A DNA stretch of 64,000 nucleotides from Piscicola geometra (Eukaryota; Annelida; Clitellata; Hirudinida; Piscicolidae), in the NCBI GenBank assembly GCA_943735955.1, contig OX030955.1:8561269-8625268 (forward strand), written 5' to 3'. Made by a program: the position numbers and the translations under genes. Position 1 is the stretch's first letter. Every line of letters starts with the position of its first letter. The notes below the pieces were generated by a model. That model had not been told where the DNA came from. It saw nothing but the letters and a program-made list of their open reading frames with translations, and made no database searches. Shown here in pieces: positions 60,872 to 64,000 of the stretch.

Positions 60872-61950
60872 GATGATGATGATGATGGTTATGGTGATGA
60901 CGATGATGATGGGATGATGATGATGATGAGGATGAGGATGATGATGAGGATGATGATGAGGATGATTATGATGGGGATGATGGTGATGGTGATGAGAATG
61001 ATGATTATGATGATCATGATGATGATCATGATGATGATAGATGTCTGGAAGGAGATGGAGTCTGGAATTGATTTATATGCTTTAATAATTCAACAATTTA
61101 CATACTTTGATTCTTTTCTGTTATAATCACTATACATCATAAAGGGTTTTTACATCAGATAGTTCACAAAAATAATTTAATTAATTCAAATTAATATAAT
61201 TTAATGAAATATAATTCATATACTCAAGCATCACACCTAAATCTGAACATGAACTGCCCATAGAGCACATCAGTGGACGTGACCACAGCCACCACGGCCT
61301 CAAGCAGCCACTTTGAAGCCAGAAGGGCTGAAGTCGGTCGTAAAATCCACCAGAACGCCACTCACAAGCTGCTATCTTTTGCCAGGGTTGGGATGATTAG
61401 AATGAGATAGTTTGTTGGTTGTTATGGTTGATTGTTATGGTTGTGATGGATGGTTGGCTGGATGGTTTTTGAATGGCTGAATATTTGGGATGATTGATTA
61501 AGTTGTATGGTTTGTTGGTCAAGATGGTTGTTGAAATAGAGAATGTGTGTGGGATGGTACTAAATAATTGTTGGCTTGCAAGTAGGGATGGCACTGAGAT
61601 TTTGAGGTAATGACGCGTTGCCATAGCTGGTTTGAATGTTGAAGACTTCATACTTGCTCGATTGTTTGCATTGATGATGTTACAGAGTCTATGTTCAACA
61701 TAAGTACTTGTTCAGCATAAGTCCCCCCCCACAGTTTGTGGTCGAAACTCTCACACAACGGAAGACAAGGGAACAATCATCATCAGCACCAACAGATCCA
61801 TCATCATCATCAGCACCCCCCTTGGACTTCTCAGCCTCTGATGACGTCATCGTGAGGGAGGCTCAGAAGACGTTGAGGGCCGTGCAGTTGCTACTGCATC
61901 TTGATGGTTGGTGATGATGATGACGATGATGATTCTGATGATGATGATGT

Positions 61951-62007
<57 letters not shown>

Positions 62008-62617
62008 GGATGATGATTATGATGATGATGATGCTGATGATGATCATGATTATAACGTTGATGAGGATGACGATGACGATGTTTTTTGATTAAAAATTCA
62101 TAAACAGTTTTGTTTTTTATAATGTTGTTTTTATTTACTTTTGGCATTCATTGTGCTCTCTTACCAACTTATGATCAAACCTTTCCACTCCTCGCCACCA
62201 GACGACATTCCAGAGAGAGACAACAAGTCGGTCAAGTTGTCCGTGACGTCACGCAACAACAACCACAACAACTACAACAACTACAACAACTACAACAACA
62301 ACAACAACAACAACGGTGGCGGGGCACTCGGCAGCAGACACTTGAGCAAGAGCAGTTCGAACCTTCACGACGCAGGAGACCCCGTCCACGGCAGTGCTTT
62401 CAATAGGCACAACGGAGCGCTAGAAAACTCCAAGAACAATATCAAGAATAATTATGATAACAATAGTAACAAAAACAACAACTACAATAGTAACAACAAC
62501 AACAACTACAATAGTAACAACAACAACTACAATGCTCGCAACACGCCCTCCTACTCGATCCTCAAGAGACCAAAGAACAGAGATTCGCAACTCAGCCTAC
62601 CCACCCACTTCGCATAG
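57189..62617 (+). CDS. STXBP4: Syntaxin-binding protein 4 homologue lacking the WW domain
   Basis: Vertebrate STXBP4 (Synip) binds syntaxin-4 and regulates GLUT4 vesicle fusion. Exons: 57189-57196, 57341-57408, 57552-57650, 57794-57863, 58063-58137, 58699-58740, 58862-58937, 59262-59358, 59625-59680, 59905-59961, 60279-60344, 60473-60517, 60639-60755, 61264-61386, 61735-61906, 62202-62617. They join in frame to about 528 residues. The PDZ domain (about residues 12-107) includes GLGIFLIGGEEQ, GIFIKSISLGGLASIDG and LKKGDQIASVNGEDF. A conserved block GLKEAYSIDPNVRLKVQRLK, SLGFLGLHLKGDDEEKLRRS and ENGTVAYGDFV aligns with human GLQEKISLNPSVRFKAEKLE. Coiled coil follows (QKEVNIRALERELTRHRN, QKDYEVVIARLEEEK). 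After LRAVQLLLHLDDDIPERD the tail is Asn-rich and ends LPTHFA, where human has its WW domain. Exon 2 has two other in-frame acceptor choices, and exon 58699-58740 is the least certain. Confidence 0.9.
58560..58640 (+). repeat. GAT/GAG repeat in STXBP4 intron
   Basis: Short acidic-codon-like repeat; a GGGATGAGTGAGAAAG 15-bp-type repeat also occurs at 58785-58865, immediately before exon 58862-58937. Confidence 0.7.
59393..59457 (+). mobile_element. LINE 3' end fragment (65 bp) in STXBP4 intron
   Basis: AAGAGCGCTCTTGAATTTGA and AGAAAGAGCGCTATAGAAAT followed by (TTGA)n are identical to the 3' hairpin and tail of the retrotransposon copies at 51120-54160. Here nothing else of the element is present. 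Confidence 0.9.
60129..60272. repeat. (GAT)n/(GGT) array in STXBP4 intron
   Basis: GATGATGATGGTGATGATGG repeat that ends just before the acceptor TGTCACAG of exon 60279-60344. Confidence 0.9.
60756..61045. repeat. GGTT then GAT array in STXBP4 intron
   Basis: The intron opens with GGTTGGTTGGTTGG at the donor and continues as GATGATGATGG for about 250 bp. From 61046 to 61263 the intron is ordinary AT-rich sequence. Confidence 0.9.
61907..62085. repeat. (GAT)n array in the last STXBP4 intron
   Basis: Donor GTTGGTGATGATG lies inside the repeat. The array is nearly pure from 61960 to 62010. Confidence 0.95.
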
Positions 62618-63180
62618 ACGCCACACCAGTCTCATTGATATAGTATTACTCTTCATTGAAACTGTTTTCATCATTTGGTTTTAAAATATTTCGTAATTAA
62701 ATATTCAGTAATCTGATATTTGTCAATTTATTTTCCATTGTTTGTTACTGGCATTTGCTGAACATTGCAGTCTTCCAGTCATTTCCACTTTCCTTGTCAG
62801 ACAGAACTCCTTCAATTGGAGTCAGTTAAGGACACTCGTGTTAGGTTTCATTTGTAGAACATTTATACGGACTACTTAGCATTTTGCAGACTTAAAGGAT
62901 CTTTTGAGCTTTTTTGGTCAGGAACTTGTCATGAACAAGCTTTTTAAAGTCATTTTGGTGGTTGAAACACTTTTGTTTTGTTGCCATTTTCAACTCTTTG
63001 TTGTGTCTGGTGGAAATTTCGTTTCTTTGCTGAATAAGTTATTTTTTTGAATGAGATTATTATACATTTTGTTGCTACCTAATTCTAGTCAATTCATTGT
63101 TATCGGCGTCTGTCAAATTTGGCTGCGCTTTTCTGTTAAATGAAACAAAATTTTGTTTGTTAATTATTAACATTAATTAT
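62618..63180 (+). other. STXBP4 3' flank
   Basis: T-rich, presumably 3' UTR. A TTAAAT/ATTAAA-rich segment is at 62690-62705; no clear AATAAA was found nearby. Confidence 0.4.
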
Positions 63181-63182
63181 TA

Positions 63183-63260
63183 ACTTAATAATAATAATAA
63201 TAATAATTTTCATTTTTGTATAGCGCTCGGGCACGCAACTGAAGCGCTTAATGCCATTAA
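63183..63260 (-). mobile_element. SINE 3' end fragment
   Basis: (TAA)n at 63186-63210 followed by TATAGCGCTCGGGCACGCAA and CTGAAGCGCTTA. The minus-strand reading gives AGCGCTT...GAGCGCTATA hairpin ends like the LINE tail, and CACGCAACTGA is shared with the SINE at 6330. Confidence 0.6.
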
Positions 63261-63438
63261 ATGCAACGAATTAATTAGTCATTGTGAGGCATTTGTGGAA
63301 TAAACCGTTTTGGGAATAATATATTAAAATTTTAGAATCTTAAGTCAAAATAAAAATTTACATTTAATTAATCAGAATGTTTTTTGTGCGAATGTTGGTT
63401 GTTTTGAATCTGTCAAGGAATTGCCGCAGCAGACCAAG

Positions 63439-63573
63439 ATGGCCGCAGGGAATCAAGTGAGCTGTGACATAAAGGATAAATCCTTCCATAGCAGCAGCAG
63501 TTCCAGTGTTGGCAAGGACTTCTCCTTCACCCTCTATCGCAGCCTCGGCACCAGTGGCAAGACAGAAAATTGA
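63439..63573 (+). CDS. Small ORF or first/last exon of an unknown gene (uncertain)
   Basis: ACCAAGATGG is a good start context. The 44-codon frame reads MAAGNQVSCDIKDKSFHSSS then VGKDFSFTLYRSLGTSGK and stops with TGA. The frame is open upstream too and CCGCAG|CAG could be an acceptor. Base composition is coding-like compared with its flanks. No homology is recognised; it may be an alternative 3' exon of STXBP4 or part of the next gene. Confidence 0.3.
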   Translation: MAAGNQVSCDIKDKSFHSSSSSSVGKDFSFTLYRSLGTSGKTEN

Positions 63574-63739
63574 GAAGAACGATGGTTGTGTTTTGTGGTT
63601 TTGAAAATGATGTGGTTATGATTGTGCTGTGGTATGAGTGTTGGTACTGTTGTGATGAATGAATTTTTATTGGTGGAGAGAGTGATTTTTTGGCGGTGAT
63701 TGTCATGGTGGTGTGGGTGAGGTTGGACTATTGAGAATG

Positions 63740-63848
<109 letters not shown>

Positions 63849-64000
63849 GTCTAAAACCATATTATTTAACAAATTTATTCAAAAAGCGCTATATAAATGC
63901 TTGTGGTTGATTAGTATTTTCTTTTTGCTTAAACTTTAACAAAATATTTTTCAAAAATATTTGCGATAAAATAGAAATATTAAAAAATATTTCTTTTAAA

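Overview
This is a 64 kb window of nuclear DNA from an invertebrate animal. It has intron-rich genes with GT-AG introns, metazoan-specific gene families, non-LTR retrotransposons, tRNA-derived SINEs and a very heavy load of microsatellites and minisatellites. The mixture looks lophotrochozoan (mollusc, annelid or similar), but nothing in the window fixes the species. There is no prokaryotic, organellar or viral signal.

Layout from left to right: (1) 1-3114, minus strand, 5' half of ASCC3, the helicase of the activating signal cointegrator complex, running off the left edge. (2) 4036-5312, plus strand, a two-exon two-pore-domain potassium channel, head-to-head with ASCC3 and with a palindromic RFX-type X-box 44 bp before its ATG. 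(3) 7985-13319, minus strand, a 12-exon gene for a protein with four HMG boxes and glutamine-rich ends. (4) 13320-19596, gene-poor, with a 1.1 kb foldback element and a SINE. (5) 19597-20661, minus strand, a YTHDF-type m6A reader with all visible coding sequence in one exon. (6) 22059-32699, plus strand, EHBP1 (NT-C2, CH and bMERB domains, C-terminal CaaX box). (7) 32700-36896, intergenic repeats and a SINE. (8) 36897-50713, minus strand, MSH6, resolved into 34 coding exons that join in frame to about 1,367 codons. (9) 51120-54160, minus strand, two tandem copies of a non-LTR retrotransposon with an intact reverse-transcriptase reading frame. (10) 54400-56660, minus strand, RPS7, complete, with a pyrimidine-rich TOP-like leader. 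(11) 57189-62617, plus strand, STXBP4, head-to-head with RPS7, with PDZ and coiled-coil regions but an asparagine-rich tail where vertebrate STXBP4 has a WW domain. The last 1.4 kb holds repeats and one small ORF.

The most unusual signal is the organisation of the introns. In at least 14 introns of four genes, on both strands, the donor half of the transcribed intron is a G/T-rich simple repeat and the acceptor half is a C/A-rich simple repeat complementary to it. Units differ from intron to intron (TG/CA, GTT/AAC, GGT/ACC, GGGT/ACCC), but the polarity always follows transcription. These introns could fold as long hairpins that bring the two splice sites together, and several splice sites lie inside the repeats themselves. 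RPS7 and the potassium channel lack the pattern.

The genes are not an operon. They are mostly housekeeping or signalling genes with separate roles in transcription and RNA quality control, ion transport, chromatin, m6A reading, endocytic trafficking, mismatch repair, translation and vesicle fusion.
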